Below, in pieces: positions 22,104 to 32,957 of a DNA stretch of 64,000 nucleotides. The stretch covers positions 29,142,967-29,206,966 of the forward strand of contig NC_056758.1 of assembly GCF_018687715.1 (NCBI RefSeq). Reading direction: 5' to 3'. Under the pieces are notes generated by a model. The model was not told where the DNA came from. It did not search any database and saw only the letters and a program-made list of their open reading frames with translations. Made by a program: the position numbers and the translations under genes. Within the stretch, counting starts at the first letter, position 1. Each line of letters opens with the position of its first letter. Source of the stretch: Carya illinoinensis. Its lineage: Eukaryota > Streptophyta > Magnoliopsida > Fagales > Juglandaceae.

Positions 22104-22242
22104 TCTTGATACTGGAGCCATTGATCATATGATTTCTTTTATTGATTATTTTACCTTTATTATCAATTCTATTAATGCTACTTTGAAGCTTCCTAATGAG
22201 TCTATAAAAGTGTACTCTAAATATCCTATTATTAGACTAAAA
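22104..22242 (+). pseudogene. Protease start of the outer copia element, interrupted
   Basis: Reads ILDTGAIDHMISFIDYF (DTGA catalytic motif) and LKLPNESIKVYS, then the copia sequence is lost until THIGSVSISKHLVLHDVL near 23490. Confidence 0.75.
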
Positions 22243-23478
22243 TGTTAAAATATGAATATAAATCATAAGAATTCATTTATATTCATGAATTTAGTTTTTA
22301 TTTATTTTAAGATATTTCTAAGTAGATTTTTTTTTATGTTTAATTTCAGGTATTTTGAAAAATAAAATCTAAGGGAGAGTTTCACGCAACAAGGGTTTTT
22401 GGTTTTGGACTAAACAATAGAGAATATTTCAAATTTGATTTTTCCTGGACGTTGGGGTTGTTGGGGAACGGACTCATCATCATTATTTGCTCTTAAACGT
22501 GGGACACAAAACTATTTTGGACGTGTGGAAGCTAGAGCTGCTATGTGACCAATGGATGCAACGTAGCAAAGGGTGGGTCCATTTCATTCGCACTAAGGAT
22601 GCAACATAGTATCCTGCTTTCCGCTTTGAATGGACGGACGAGTTCAATTGGATTTTGTTTGGACTAGAGCACAAGCAGGACACGAGCTAAGCTAGGGCCT
22701 TTTTGAGTTTTTTACAGAAGAGGCAGCTTTTGTCTTTAGTTGTTGGTTTGAGACGTACGGTAGAAGCAAATATGAAGGAGTGGAGAAAGAAAAATTAGTT
22801 TTATTTTTACTTTGAGTTCTTCCATGGAAAACTAAATTTTGGATAAAACCTAGAGTAGAGATTGATTAATAAAAGTATTTTTTTTCATAGACTAAGTTTT
22901 ATTGTTTAAGATTCTAGAATTGAATTCTCTATTTATTTTGAATTTTTATAAATTTGAGACAATTATATTACATCTTGCTATGATTTTTCGTAAGCTATAG
23001 GATCATAAATATATGATTGTGACTTAAACAATTGTTTTTCATGTCATTGATGCGGTCTCTTGTTGCACTATTGTTTACGAACATAGTGTCATCTCTAAAT
23101 CTGATATTTATTTATATATATGAAAATTGTGGTTTGTAAAGAGGGGAATAGATTCTATAATTAAATTTTAGAAAGTAGAATGTCATATCTTCCAATTAAG
23201 AATTTGGTGCTATAATTTTTAATTGTGTATATAGTTGGATTGAAAAAGTTAGAGTATTAGATTCGGTTGATGGAAGCCTGAAGCTTTACTTACCTTTTTA
23301 TCCATGCCCTAATCTCATTTTAATTATGTACTTTAGGTATAATTTTTATATTCTTATCATATTGTCATTTAATCTTTTTCGTTAAGCTTACATATTGTAG
23401 CATTTCTTTAGACTCCCTATGGATCGATATGTTGAACTATAATATAACACCACATAATAGTTTGGGCTTAATCACTTC
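22243..23478. mobile_element. Unidentified insertion in the outer copia protease
   Basis: About 1.24 kb of AT-rich sequence splitting the copia protease reading. It starts near TGTTAAAATATGAA (22243) and a possible end is ATAATATAACA (23449), TG...CA like an LTR, but five-base flanks do not match. No coding frame recognised. A solo LTR is the best guess. Confidence 0.4.
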
Positions 23479-24452
23479 CTAATGTTCAATCTGCATCTGT
23501 TACACATATTGGCTCTGTTTCTATTTCTAAACATCTTGTCTTACATGATGTTTTATGTGTTCTAACTTTTAAATTCAAATTGATTTCTATTAGCAAGTTA
23601 ACACAGTCACTAACTTGCTGCTTTCTATTTTCCTTCGACACTTGTCTAATACAAGACCTAATTCGTTAGTGCTTGATTGGAGTGGATAGATTGCAAGGAG
23701 GTTATTGCAACAGTTAAGCCTTTCTCTTTCTACTTCTAGTACATATATTGCGTGTTTACCTGAAATAATATCTACACATGTTTGCTCCATTTTTTAATTT
23801 GCTTCAGTATAATAGACTTGGTCATCCTTCTAATTTCAAGATGATGTTCCATGCAATTCTTGCATGATTTGTCCTTTAGCTAAACAAAGGAAATTACCTT
23901 TTCCTAATAATGCTCATTTGTCTATTGCTCCTTTTGATCTTGTTCATTGTGATGTTTGGGGTCCATAATCTGTACCTACTGTTGAAGGTTACAAATATTT
24001 TTTTTACTGTTATTGATGATTCAACTCATGCTACATGGCTTTATCTTCTTAAGCATAAATTTGAAATTTCACATATTTTTAGAGTTTTTTTATAAAATGG
24101 TTAAAACACAATTTCATTTAAACATAAAATCACTTCGCACTGATCATGACATAGAAATTTCATTTGCTCCTTTTATGCATTCTAAAGGAATAATACATCA
24201 GCAAAATTGTGTTAAGACTACTCAACATAACTCTGTTGTGGAGAGAAAACATCAGCATATCCTTAATATAGCAAGAACAAAGATGATTTAATCACATCTG
24301 CCTATTCATTTTTTGGGTGTGTTGTTTTAATAGCAATTTATCTCATAAATAGGATTCCTACTCCTCTTTTAAAACAAAAATCTCCTTTTGAGTTTTTGTT
24401 CAAAACTTCTCCCTCTTATGATCATTTAAGAACTTTTGGTTGTCTTTATTTT

Positions 24453-24518
24453 GCTTCAACTTTACAAAGATCTCAAACTAAATTTGCTTCAACTTTACAA
24501 AGATCTCGAACCAAATTT
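24453..24518 (+). repeat. 33-bp tandem duplication in coding sequence
   Basis: GCTTCAACTTTACAAAGATC-type unit repeated once, two base differences between the copies. It keeps the frame and duplicates 11 residues. Confidence 0.85.
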
Positions 24519-24940
24519 GATCCTAAGGCTCAAACTTGTATTTTTCTTGGTTATCCTTTTGGCATAAAAGGTTACAAACTTCTTGATTTAAAAACTAATC
24601 AATCTTTTATATCAAGAAATGTTGTTTTCCATGAACATATTTTTTCCTTTATATCTCAAAATACCCCTGCTTTTTCTTCCATTTTTCCTGTTGAATGTTC
24701 AACTTTAGATTCTTTAAATGTGCCTTCAACGGCACCTTCTTCTACTTTACCTCTAAACTCATCTTCCCCTTCAACAACACCTTCTCATTTAAATAATTCA
24801 TCTATTCAGTCTTCTTCCTCTCCAATTTTTGTCACTGTACCATTGCCTTCTGACCCTCCTAGAAGATCTTTTAGAATTAGAAAGGTACCTGGTTATTTGC
24901 AAAATTTTCTTTTCAACTCCTCTTCTACACTCTGCACATT

Positions 24941-24945
24941 AGATC
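24941..24945 (+). repeat. Target-site duplication AGATC (left)
   Basis: AGATC precedes the left LTR here and follows the right LTR at 39298-39302, fixing both ends of the SIRE-type insertion. Confidence 0.92.
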
Positions 24946-26343
24946 TGTTGCCCAGATGACTAACATAAGAGGGGGGGTGAATTGAGTTGAATTAAAAAAA
25001 ATAACAATTATAAATCAAATATACAATATAAAATAAAAATAAAACACGAAACAGTAATAAATATAAATAGTAAGGGTAAGAGAGAAGCAAACTCAGTATG
25101 TTAACGAGGTTCGGCCCCACTGCCTACGTCCTCGCCTCAAGCTACCCCTTGAGGATCCCCAAATTCACTATTCAACCTCCTTCGGGTGGAGATAGAAACC
25201 TATTACACCTTTGAACAACACTGCTACGAAGGATCTGTGTAGAACACCCTCTACACTTACAATCACCTTACACGTGGTGATTCAACTATTTCCTGTGTAG
25301 AACACTTTCTACACACACAAGAGTTATACACACCCTTTTACTGATACAAGAGCTGATAGTGGGTAGGTTATCAGAAAACATTCCTCAATGAGTGAAATAA
25401 GAACAATACAGCGTAAACTATATCTCTCAAAATGAACAAGGATTAAGGCTCAATGCTTAGAGAAGAGAGAATGAAAGTTTTGAATGAATGTTGTATGCTC
25501 TTGGTGTTATGAATGTAAAGTTCTCAAATGATCTATTTATAGGCATATGAGATTTCATATTCAAATTAAAAAAGATTCACATGACAAAGACAACATCATT
25601 CACTTTTTCAAAAAATTCAAATAAAAGGTTCTTTTTCAATTGTCAAAAACAACATCATTCATTTTTCAAAAACTTCAAACCTAAGCTTTTACTTTTGGCA
25701 TGTGACAAAAGGAGCACACTTTACTTTTCAAAAAAATCAAACCTAATCATTTACTTTTGGCATATGACAAAAGGAGCACACTTTACTTTTCAAAAAATTC
25801 AAACCTAATCTTTTACTTTTTGCATATAACAAAAGGAGCACATTTTACTTTTCAAATATTTCAAACAAAATCATCTACCTTTTGTATAAGTCAAAAAAAG
25901 CATCAATAACTTTTGAAAATATTCAAATAAAACATGTACATGTGAAAGATGACAATCAATCATCTTTAATATTTTCAAAGTTCAACCCTTTAATCAAGGC
26001 ATACACATGTAAAAGATGACAATCAATCATCTTTCAAAATTTTTAAATTTAATTTTCAAAAATATTCATACACATGTGGAAAATGTATTTTAATGTTTTA
26101 TGATAAAATATTAATTTTGAGCCTTAATCCTAATTTTGAATTTTTAAGAGATTTACAACATTACTCTATAATTTTAATGTGAACTTGTTCCCTTCTTGCT
26201 CATGCTTATTTCCTTGATGTGCTTGACTCCATTGTGTAGACAACTTGAGTTTGAGACTTCTTTATTCTTTGAATTCATTTGTTATCATCAAAATCCATGT
26301 GTAGATATATAATTACACAAACCTTGAAACCTTCGGTTCAACA
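24946..26343 (-). repeat. 3' LTR of the SIRE-type element
   Basis: TGTTGCCCAGATGACTAACA to GGTTCAACA. Contains three 62-bp direct repeats at about 25691-25876 (core TTTTGGCATATGACAAAAGG). The partner LTR has two, which explains most of the length difference. Confidence 0.92.
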
Positions 26344-26357
26344 ATCTCCCCCTTTTT
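26344..26357 (-). other. Polypurine tract of the SIRE-type element
   Basis: The minus strand reads AAAAAGGGGGAGAT directly before the LTR start. Confidence 0.85.
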
Positions 26358-26791
26358 GATGATGACAAATACTTGATAGAACCTGAAGCCTGTATTAATA
26401 CTTAAGCTCCCCCTGAGAATGTGCGTTAATTTTTCAAGCAAAAGTATGAATATAATTCTAAACATATATAACAAGTTTAGTAATTCAAACAATATTAATG
26501 TTCTAGTCTAACACTTCTCCCCCTTTTAGCATCATTAAAAAGGATCCACAACAAGTAAATGAACTGAAGAAAACAGTGCGTTAGTAGAAACTGTTGATAG
26601 TTGAAAAATAAATGGATCCATCCGTGACCCGACAAGTGTGGCTGGAGATTTGAAAAAATCTCCTGATGTTGTTGATAAATGAGATTGAAGGCTCTGAATT
26701 TCTAAAAAAATGTCATTTTCATCGATCGGAAAAAAAAATCACATTGCTCTTTGACTTGGATGATAGATCGTTTGGTTCCTTATGCTATCTC

Positions 26792-26798
26792 TATAAAA
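26792..26798 (+). promoter_or_regulatory. TATA box of the antisense gene (SIRE-type element)
   Basis: TATAAAA in CTCTATAAAATCAG, 111 bp upstream of the antisense ATG. The homologous gene at 45011 has TATAAAAG at nearly the same distance (108 bp). Confidence 0.55.
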
Positions 26799-26902
26799 TC
26801 AGTCTTAAAGTTCATCCAATCTGCATCAAGTTTTCTTCTCATCTCTATAACTCATCTGCATTCCTTCAACATTCTCGTTTTAAGCATTCTGTTCTTTTCT
26901 CA

Positions 26903-27265
26903 ATGGCTCATTCTTCTAACATTTCTCTAGATCTATCCATGAGGCATTCTGCACCTCAACCTCATGTCCTTTCTGCAGCTGCCATTGGTACCATGTTGTA
27001 GCAAGAAAATAATAATTTGGCTAATAATTCAAATTCTGATGCTATCTATGACTTGGCGAGTCTTGGGACTCGCTACTCTTCCTCTATTGTTACTTTTTTC
27101 CAGCGGCTACAAGCCAAAAATCATGAAGTTGAAAAGCTCAAAGAACAAATTGTTGTACTTCAACGAATTGTTCAAGAGTCTCACACAAAGGAATGAATCA
27201 TTCGGCAGAAGAATAAACAGTTGAAATCTTTATTAGATTCTTTATTCCGTTTGCCACCTCCCATG
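26903..27265 (+). pseudogene. Antisense coiled-coil-like gene in the SIRE-type element, 5' part (split by hAT)
   Basis: Runs opposite to the element's gag-pol. TATAAAA at 26792 lies 111 bp before the ATG at 26903. The reading begins MAHSSNISLDLSMRHSAPQ, contains ASLGTRYSSSIVTFFQRLQ, then a Lys/Glu/Leu/Gln-rich stretch (VEKLKEQIVVLQRIVQES) of coiled-coil character, and reaches LKSLLDSLFRLPPPM at 27265, where the hAT starts. The last 24 codons follow the hAT at 32835-32909. About 145 residues in all, with in-frame TAG at 26999 and TGA at 27194. A homologue stands at 44587-45011. I recognise no known family and give no function. Confidence 0.7.
27258..27265 (+). repeat. Target-site duplication CTCCCATG (left) of the hAT
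   Basis: The same eight bases recur at 32827-32834. The 8-bp size is characteristic of hAT transposons. Confidence 0.93.
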
Positions 27266-27932
27266 TAGGGGTGCTACCCGCACCATACGGTGCGGGGTAG
27301 ACCTCGCCCCCACATGGGGCGGATGGGGAAAATCTCCTCCGTCCCCTGCCCTCCGTGTGCGGGGGCGGGGTACCCTGTCCCGCATGACAGGGTACGGGGT
27401 GGGGGGGCAATCCATCGGCCCCCCGCACCCCCTTCTGGGCCCTGAAGCATTTTCTGGGCCGAAAATGGCCCAGAAGCAATTTCTGAGCCATTTTGGGCCC
27501 AGAAACCTCAGCAATGGGCCAAAATGGCCCACAAGTATGTATTTTTTGCCCAAAAAAAGCTTGTAGGCCATTTTCATTTTTCAGCCCATAAAATTATAAG
27601 TAAAAAGGAAAAAAAATTTAAAAACCAGATTAAAAAAAAAAATGTTATGAATGGTAATTGATTTTATGGCTAATAAAAGTTACTAGTCTAAGAGTCTAAT
27701 ACGTAATAAACTAATAATAATAAATAAACTATTACAAAATTGAAAGGCTAAACAATTACAAAATTACAAACATAAAAATGTCCAAAAGACATTGTATCAA
27801 CATTACAAATTATTGAATACAAAATTTGAACAAATAATTAAAAATTGAATATTCTAAATAGGCTTGTCAGCTGTGACTTGTCTTTGAGTCAAGAGGTGTG
27901 ACAGTTGGGGCGGCCCAGGCTTGCGCACATTT

Positions 27933-30161
27933 TTATGTTGCAAAGGTGCTAGATGTCTCATGTGCTACTACAAAAATTAATATTAAAATTAATAACGATG
28001 AAATGGAAATGAATATAAATAAATTAAAATAATAAAATAAAAAATAATTACCAGGTGGTCCAAATCCAGACTGATCACCACCCTCATCGGTCTCCTTAAA
28101 ATCTAAAATATTCGGAACATGAATATCCTTTCCTATCGTCCAACTCTGTGTGCATATCAATGCCTCTACAGTTGTAAGAGACAATGAACTACGGAAAGGA
28201 TCCAATATACGACCTCTGGTACTAAAGGCTGACTCTGAGGTAATGGTACTAATAGGGATGGCCAAAATACAACGGGCAATCTCAGAAATGTTGGGATATT
28301 TCTTTGAGGCATTCTTCCACCATCCTAATATATCGAAATGATTATCATCATCTTGGACCATATCCGCTGACAAATAGTTGTCTAACTCAAAAACGACCTC
28401 TGTAGATTGATGGACTAGTGTGGGATTCTGTGCGAGGGTCTTAGTCCACGGTATTCTGCGCTTCTTTGTAGGAGGCTCGGTCACGGTGTCTGTAGAAGGC
28501 GTTGGGGTCGGTGTATGTGTCTTCGATATAGTACCACCCTTAATTGCCATAAACTCGTAATACAATTTTTTCAGGGTATCTCGGGCCAATTCACCAATAA
28601 TTTCAGTCCATACCTGATCGTGAACAAGTCCCAACCCATATAACAAGCCTGAAACTTTCAAACGGGGATCAAGAATAACAGTCACATATAAAAAAATATT
28701 CATTCTAGTCAAATCTCCCCAATACTTGTCATATTTTAGCATCATGGTCACTGCCATCCCCCTCATCCTTTCATTGGAACCCCTACGCATATCTTCTAAT
28801 TCTTCTTTTACCCTACATATTTGTTGACAAAACCCATGGGATGTAGGGTACAAAGAACCAGATATATTCAATGTGACATCATAAAATAATCCAAGAAAAT
28901 CAACGAAAATAGAAACTACCACCCAATCATCATCATTAGGCTTTCGTGATCCCCCGTGCTCATCAAAGTATTTGACATATTGGATGTCTTCATCACCTAA
29001 TAATTGAAAGGTTGCCTTATATTCTTGGGCCGCCTCCAACATCAAGAAGGTTGAATTCCATCTGGTAGGAACATCAGTACAAAGACCATTCTTCGATGTT
29101 ATGCCCGCAGCCTTTGCAACAACTTTGAATTTCTCCAATCTAGAAGGAGAAGACCTCACCCATTTCACAGCCATTCTAACTCATGCAACCAAGTCATCAA
29201 CATCTTTCAACCCCTCAATCACAATTAAATTCAAAATATGTGCAGCACATCTAACATGCAAGTATTCACCACCCAAGAATGTCTTATTTGCATCTTTAAG
29301 ATAATTCTTTAGATATCCCAATGTGACATCATTAGACGATGCATTATCAACTAACACAGACAAAACCTTTTCCAACCCCCACTCCTTTATTGCGGCCTCC
29401 AAGGCCTTCCCAATCGTCTCACCCTTATGATCAGTTATTTGACAAAATTTAATAATCTTCTTGTGTAGAACCCAATCAGCATCAACAAAATGCACAATCA
29501 ACGACATGTAATTCATATTTTGGATTGAAGTCCAAGTATCAGTAGTAAGGCAAACTACCAAACCCGCCAATTGGCCCCTCAAAACATCTTTATCACGAAG
29601 GTACATCTTCTTAATATCCTTTGCCACAGTGTGACGAGAAAGAAGTACAAATCTCGGTTCCAACCCTTGGACAAATTCTTGGAACCCTTTACTCTCCACA
29701 AACTGAAAAGGCAGCTCGTCCATGACAATCATGCGAGCTAACTTCCTTCTACACTCATCGGAGTTATACTTCGTATACCCCTTCAATGTCGGCCCCCCGG
29801 CCCCACTACTCCCATCCGCCATTTTAAAATCTAGTCTAGATTGACCCTTCTCTACTAAGGATTTTAAAATTGGACTCTTCTTGCATTGTTCCTCTAGATG
29901 GACCTTCAACTAGGATGTACGATGTTTCCTATAGTGACATCCATACATTTTCCCACAGTGATTACATTTAGCTTGTGGGTTGTTGGGGTCACCACCCTCT
30001 AGTTTGGTAAAGTGTTGCCAAACTATGGATACAGATTTCTTGCCCTGTGTGGGCTTCGGAGTAGGGCAAGGTGTACTCGTTATAGGGGTAGGAGTAGGGT
30101 TAGTTTCTGGGGTAGGGGTGTCGGCTGGGGAAGGCGAGCTATCACTGAAATCCGAAGACAT
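27933..30161 (-). pseudogene. hAT transposase (BED zinc finger, DDE/RNase H fold, C-terminal dimerisation), two premature stops
   Basis: One frame from ATG at 30161 to the stop at 27933. The N-terminus is Pro/Thr-rich. A BED-type finger follows (VSIVWQHFTKLEGGDPNNPQ, CNHCGK...HYRKH). Catalytic-core motifs are CLTTDTWTSIQNMNYMSLIV, VLVDNASSNDVTLGYLKNYL and ITSESAFSTRGRILDPFRSS in the C-terminal hAT region. The enzyme would cut and paste its own ends. TAG at 29910-29912 replaces Gln and TGA at 29181-29183 replaces Arg, both C-to-T. A hydrophobic 28-residue stretch near the end is probably an intron (27968-28051). Otherwise it appears complete at about 740 codons. Confidence 0.92.
27968..28051 (-). 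other. Putative intron near the end of the hAT transposase
   Basis: 84 nt, AT-rich, minus strand CACCTG|GTAATTA to TTTTTGTAG|TAGCAC. Read through, it adds a 28-residue hydrophobic peptide foreign to the family. Removing it joins GFGPP to VAHETSSTFAT and the stop in the same frame. The exact acceptor is inferred. Confidence 0.5.
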
Positions 30162-32640
30162 TCCTGATTCTCCAACAAAAAAAAATAAAAATAAAATTCA
30201 AAGTGCAATCCAACACAATCAGGGCAAACTGGATACAAAACCAAATACATCAAAAAAATAATTGGGTTTCGGATTGGAACCCCAAATCTAAAACCCGACA
30301 ATCAAATTAGGCCCCTCATTGATTGAAACCCCTAATATTATTTTTCATGATTACACAAATAAATATTCACTTACTTTATATGTAGGCAGACACCAAACGT
30401 CTCAATTCATGCATGTATTATTTTTAATTAATAACCTATACAAATTAGTGATTTTCTCTTGATTATGATCTTTAATTCTTACCACTCTTTTGTCATAAAT
30501 AAATATTATGTCCATTTTTGTTATTTTATTTTAACGTAATGTCATGATTCAAACTCAAATACTTATTCTAATATTTTGTGAAATCAACATTTCCGACACT
30601 CACATACATAAATATAAAACGTTACTTTCATATTTGTCTATAATATATTACCAACTTTTTGAATTTGGGCTTTGGGGGTTTCAATCAATGAAACCCCAAA
30701 AAAAAAATTATTAGGGGTTCCAATCCGAAACCCTAAATCAAATTAGGGGTTTCATTGAAACCCCTAATTTAATAAATCTCGTGGTGCAGAAAGGCCATTT
30801 TAGTAGTACCTTTTAGATAGCAAGTAGCATTATTTATTTTTAAATTACTAGTGATGAAAACTGAAATATGAGATTTTAGATTAAAAAAAAGTATATTTTT
30901 AATTAATAATATTCGTGATAATACAAGTTATATATATATATATATACACTATATAAAGTTCAAACTAAACTAAAGTTTATAAGATTTTGTGATAAAATTA
31001 ATATTTTTATAATTTCTTATTTGATTGAGGATATGCCAATGATTATAAAACAAAAATATCACAAAAATCTTATAAACGTAGGTAATAAAAATTGTATAAT
31101 CACCTATATTATTAAGATTTCCACCCCAAATAATTTTTTTTATAGTTCTGACCCAAAGTTTTAATTCTTAATTCCAGCCCTCATTTTGACCCTCTCTCTC
31201 CATCATTCTTGTGTGCTCTCCTTGCATCGAGGGGAAAACGAAGAAGAGAAATTCATGCATGTGGGCCGTGTTGTCTTTGAGGGTTTGGGCTTCTAAAGGA
31301 GATATCCGGCCCTCAAGCCTCAAGGAAAAACTGATGGGCCAAGTTATGGATTCATGATCAGTTGCTATTATTGTACTAGCATATATTATATACGTTAAAA
31401 TTAATATTTATTTTTATAAAACTTTTTGGTAAAATATGATATGGTTGACATTCTCCAATTCTTAGATAGAGGAGTAGACGTTAAGAGTAGTTCTCAGCGT
31501 AAGGGAGAAGGTCAGGGGTTGAAAAGATGTTGAAAAAGAAAGTTGACGTATGCCTATAATGGCATGTGTGTACTCCACGAAACCTATTTCGCAATTATGT
31601 TTTGCTTGAAATGGAGGTGAACAACTACAAAAGTTTCAGTAATGCAAAACAATCAAACTCTAACCATTCAACTTTCAAGAGAGAAAAAGAATAAGATCAT
31701 TAGGAATAATGATATTTATCATCTTAAATCTTAATACTTATCATCTCATAATACATCATTAGATGATGAGATGGGTTTCAAGAGAATGGACAATTTGAGG
31801 ATTTTGTTATGTATTTTTGCACATGATGAGATGGGTTCCAATCCGAATTCAATTATCAATTTAGGGGTTTCATGATGATTGAAACCCCTAATTCAATTTG
31901 GGGGTTTCAATCAATGAAACCATCAAATTTAGGAGTTTCAATAGTTGAAACCCCTAAATCAAATTAGGGTTTCAGATTGGGACCCTAAATTAAAATTGAT
32001 TTAGGGGGTTTCAATCATCAGGGGTTAGGGTTTCAATGATATTTACAAAAAAAAAAAAAAAACAATCCAATGAATCCAAAAAAATACCAATCTGAAACAA
32101 TCACACGAATCCACAGCACACAATTCACAAATCCCATCCTCCATCTCCGATTCAACCCCATCCTACCTCCAATCTCCGATCAAAACTCAAAATAAAATAA
32201 AAAATAAAAAATCAACGGAGAAAATCAAAAGAGGATGAGAAAATTTACCGTGCGACGTGCGTCCGGCGTCATGCGAGAGAGAGGGAGGATGGAATACGGC
32301 GTGCAGCGAACAGACTGGTTGCGAGAGGGAGGAGGGAACACGAGGGCGTCGACGGGAGTGAGTTTCAAGCGAACAGGGAAGGCTGAAGGGGGACTCGGGA
32401 CTCGGGAGGGGAGGGGAGGGGAGGGGACCGCAGGGGGGTATGGGTTAGGGTTAACCCATTAATGAAACGGTGCCTTTTTGTGGTGGACAAAACGGTGTCG
32501 TTTCATTTAGTGGGTTAATAATAAAACCCCTGAGATGAAACGACGCCGTTTTGTTAACTACAAAACGTCACCGTTTCATTTAAGTATCCGGTTATTATAT
32601 ATATATATATAATATAATATAATATATTATATTATAACCG
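30162..32640 (-). other. 5' non-coding part of the hAT with clustered palindromic motifs
   Basis: No protein-like frame. Three clusters (about 30258-30335, 30658-30775, 31830-32035) of GAAACCCCTAAT-type words and their reverse ATTAGGGGTTTC, often facing each other. Between clusters the sequence is plain AT-rich, with (AT)n at about 30928-30946. Near 32441-32590 a second set of words (AAACGGTGTCGTTTCA, GAAACGACGCCGTTTTG) also forms near-palindromes. Confidence 0.65.
32404..32438 (+). other. G-quadruplex-type G-run block
   Basis: Five GGGGA units followed by a run of six G, within 35 bases: the G3+N1-7 pattern repeated more than four times. It lies upstream of the transposase start, on the strand opposite to it. 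Confidence 0.7.
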
Positions 32641-32641
32641 G
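32588..32641. repeat. AT-rich palindrome bounded by CCGGTTAT/ATAACCGG
   Basis: CCGGTTATTATATAT on the left and ATATTATAACCGG on the right with an AT repeat between: an almost perfect 54-bp hairpin just inside the GC-rich hAT end. Confidence 0.75.
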
Positions 32642-32834
32642 TGCAGGGCGGGGCAAAAACGGACCAGAGGGAGTCCGTTTCCGTCCCCCACCTCCGCTAG
32701 GGGTGGCCATACTGGCCGGGGGGCCCCGCCCCGACCCTAACAGTGCGGACGACCCGCCCGGCCCTATGCAGGGGCGGGGCGAACGGGGCAGGGCAGCGGG
32801 TTCCAGGGCCCCGCTGCCCACCCTTACTCCCATG

Positions 32835-32909
32835 GATAAGAATGACATGATATTATATGAAGAGAATGAGCATCTCAAATATGAGGCTAAAAATCTCAAG
32901 TTTATGTAA
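32835..32909 (+). pseudogene. Antisense gene in the SIRE-type element, 3' part after the hAT
   Basis: Continues the frame of 26903-27265 after the hAT and its duplicated target: DKNDMILYEENEHLKYEAKN, LKFM and TAA. The end resembles the end of the homologue at 44587 (EAKCLKFL stop). It finishes 49 bp from the stop of pol on the opposite strand, so the two genes converge tail to tail. Confidence 0.7.
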
Positions 32910-32957
32910 AAGTATTTAAAAAATTTATCTCTATTTTTATTGACTCTGATATATCTT

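Larger units (their letters stand above)
23479..24945 (+). pseudogene. Integrase region of the outer copia element
   Basis: Includes SISKLTQSLTCCFLFSFD, YNRLGHPSNFKMM (pre-integrase H-C domain), FTVIDDSTHATWLYLLKHK (core Asp), SIVERKH-like [19 protein letters not shown], then [14 protein letters not shown] and [14 protein letters not shown]. Frameshifts and stops occur throughout. A 33-bp direct duplication at 24453-24518 repeats [11 protein letters not shown] in frame. The reading passes [20 protein letters not shown] and is cut at 24945 by the SIRE-type element. Confidence 0.82.
27266..32826 (-). mobile_element. hAT transposon, near-intact, 5561 bp
   Basis: Ends TAGGGGTG (left) and CACCCTTA (right), short imperfect terminal inverted repeats, with a perfect 8-bp duplication. 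Both ends are GC-rich (27266-27480 and 32640-32826) and full of GGGGC/GCCCC words. It carries one transposase gene on the minus strand, disabled by two stops. A long non-coding 5' part (30162-32640) holds palindromic repeats and a G-rich block. It sits inside the antisense gene of the SIRE-type element. Confidence 0.93.

Noticed and set aside
25581..25808. Short frame in the SIRE LTR (also 38593-38973)
   Set aside because: Made of the 62-bp LTR tandem repeat, with changed frame in the other LTR.
27950..28055. Transmembrane segment at the C-terminus of the hAT transposase
   Set aside because: Better explained as an 84-nt intron read through; no hAT transposase I know has a membrane segment there.
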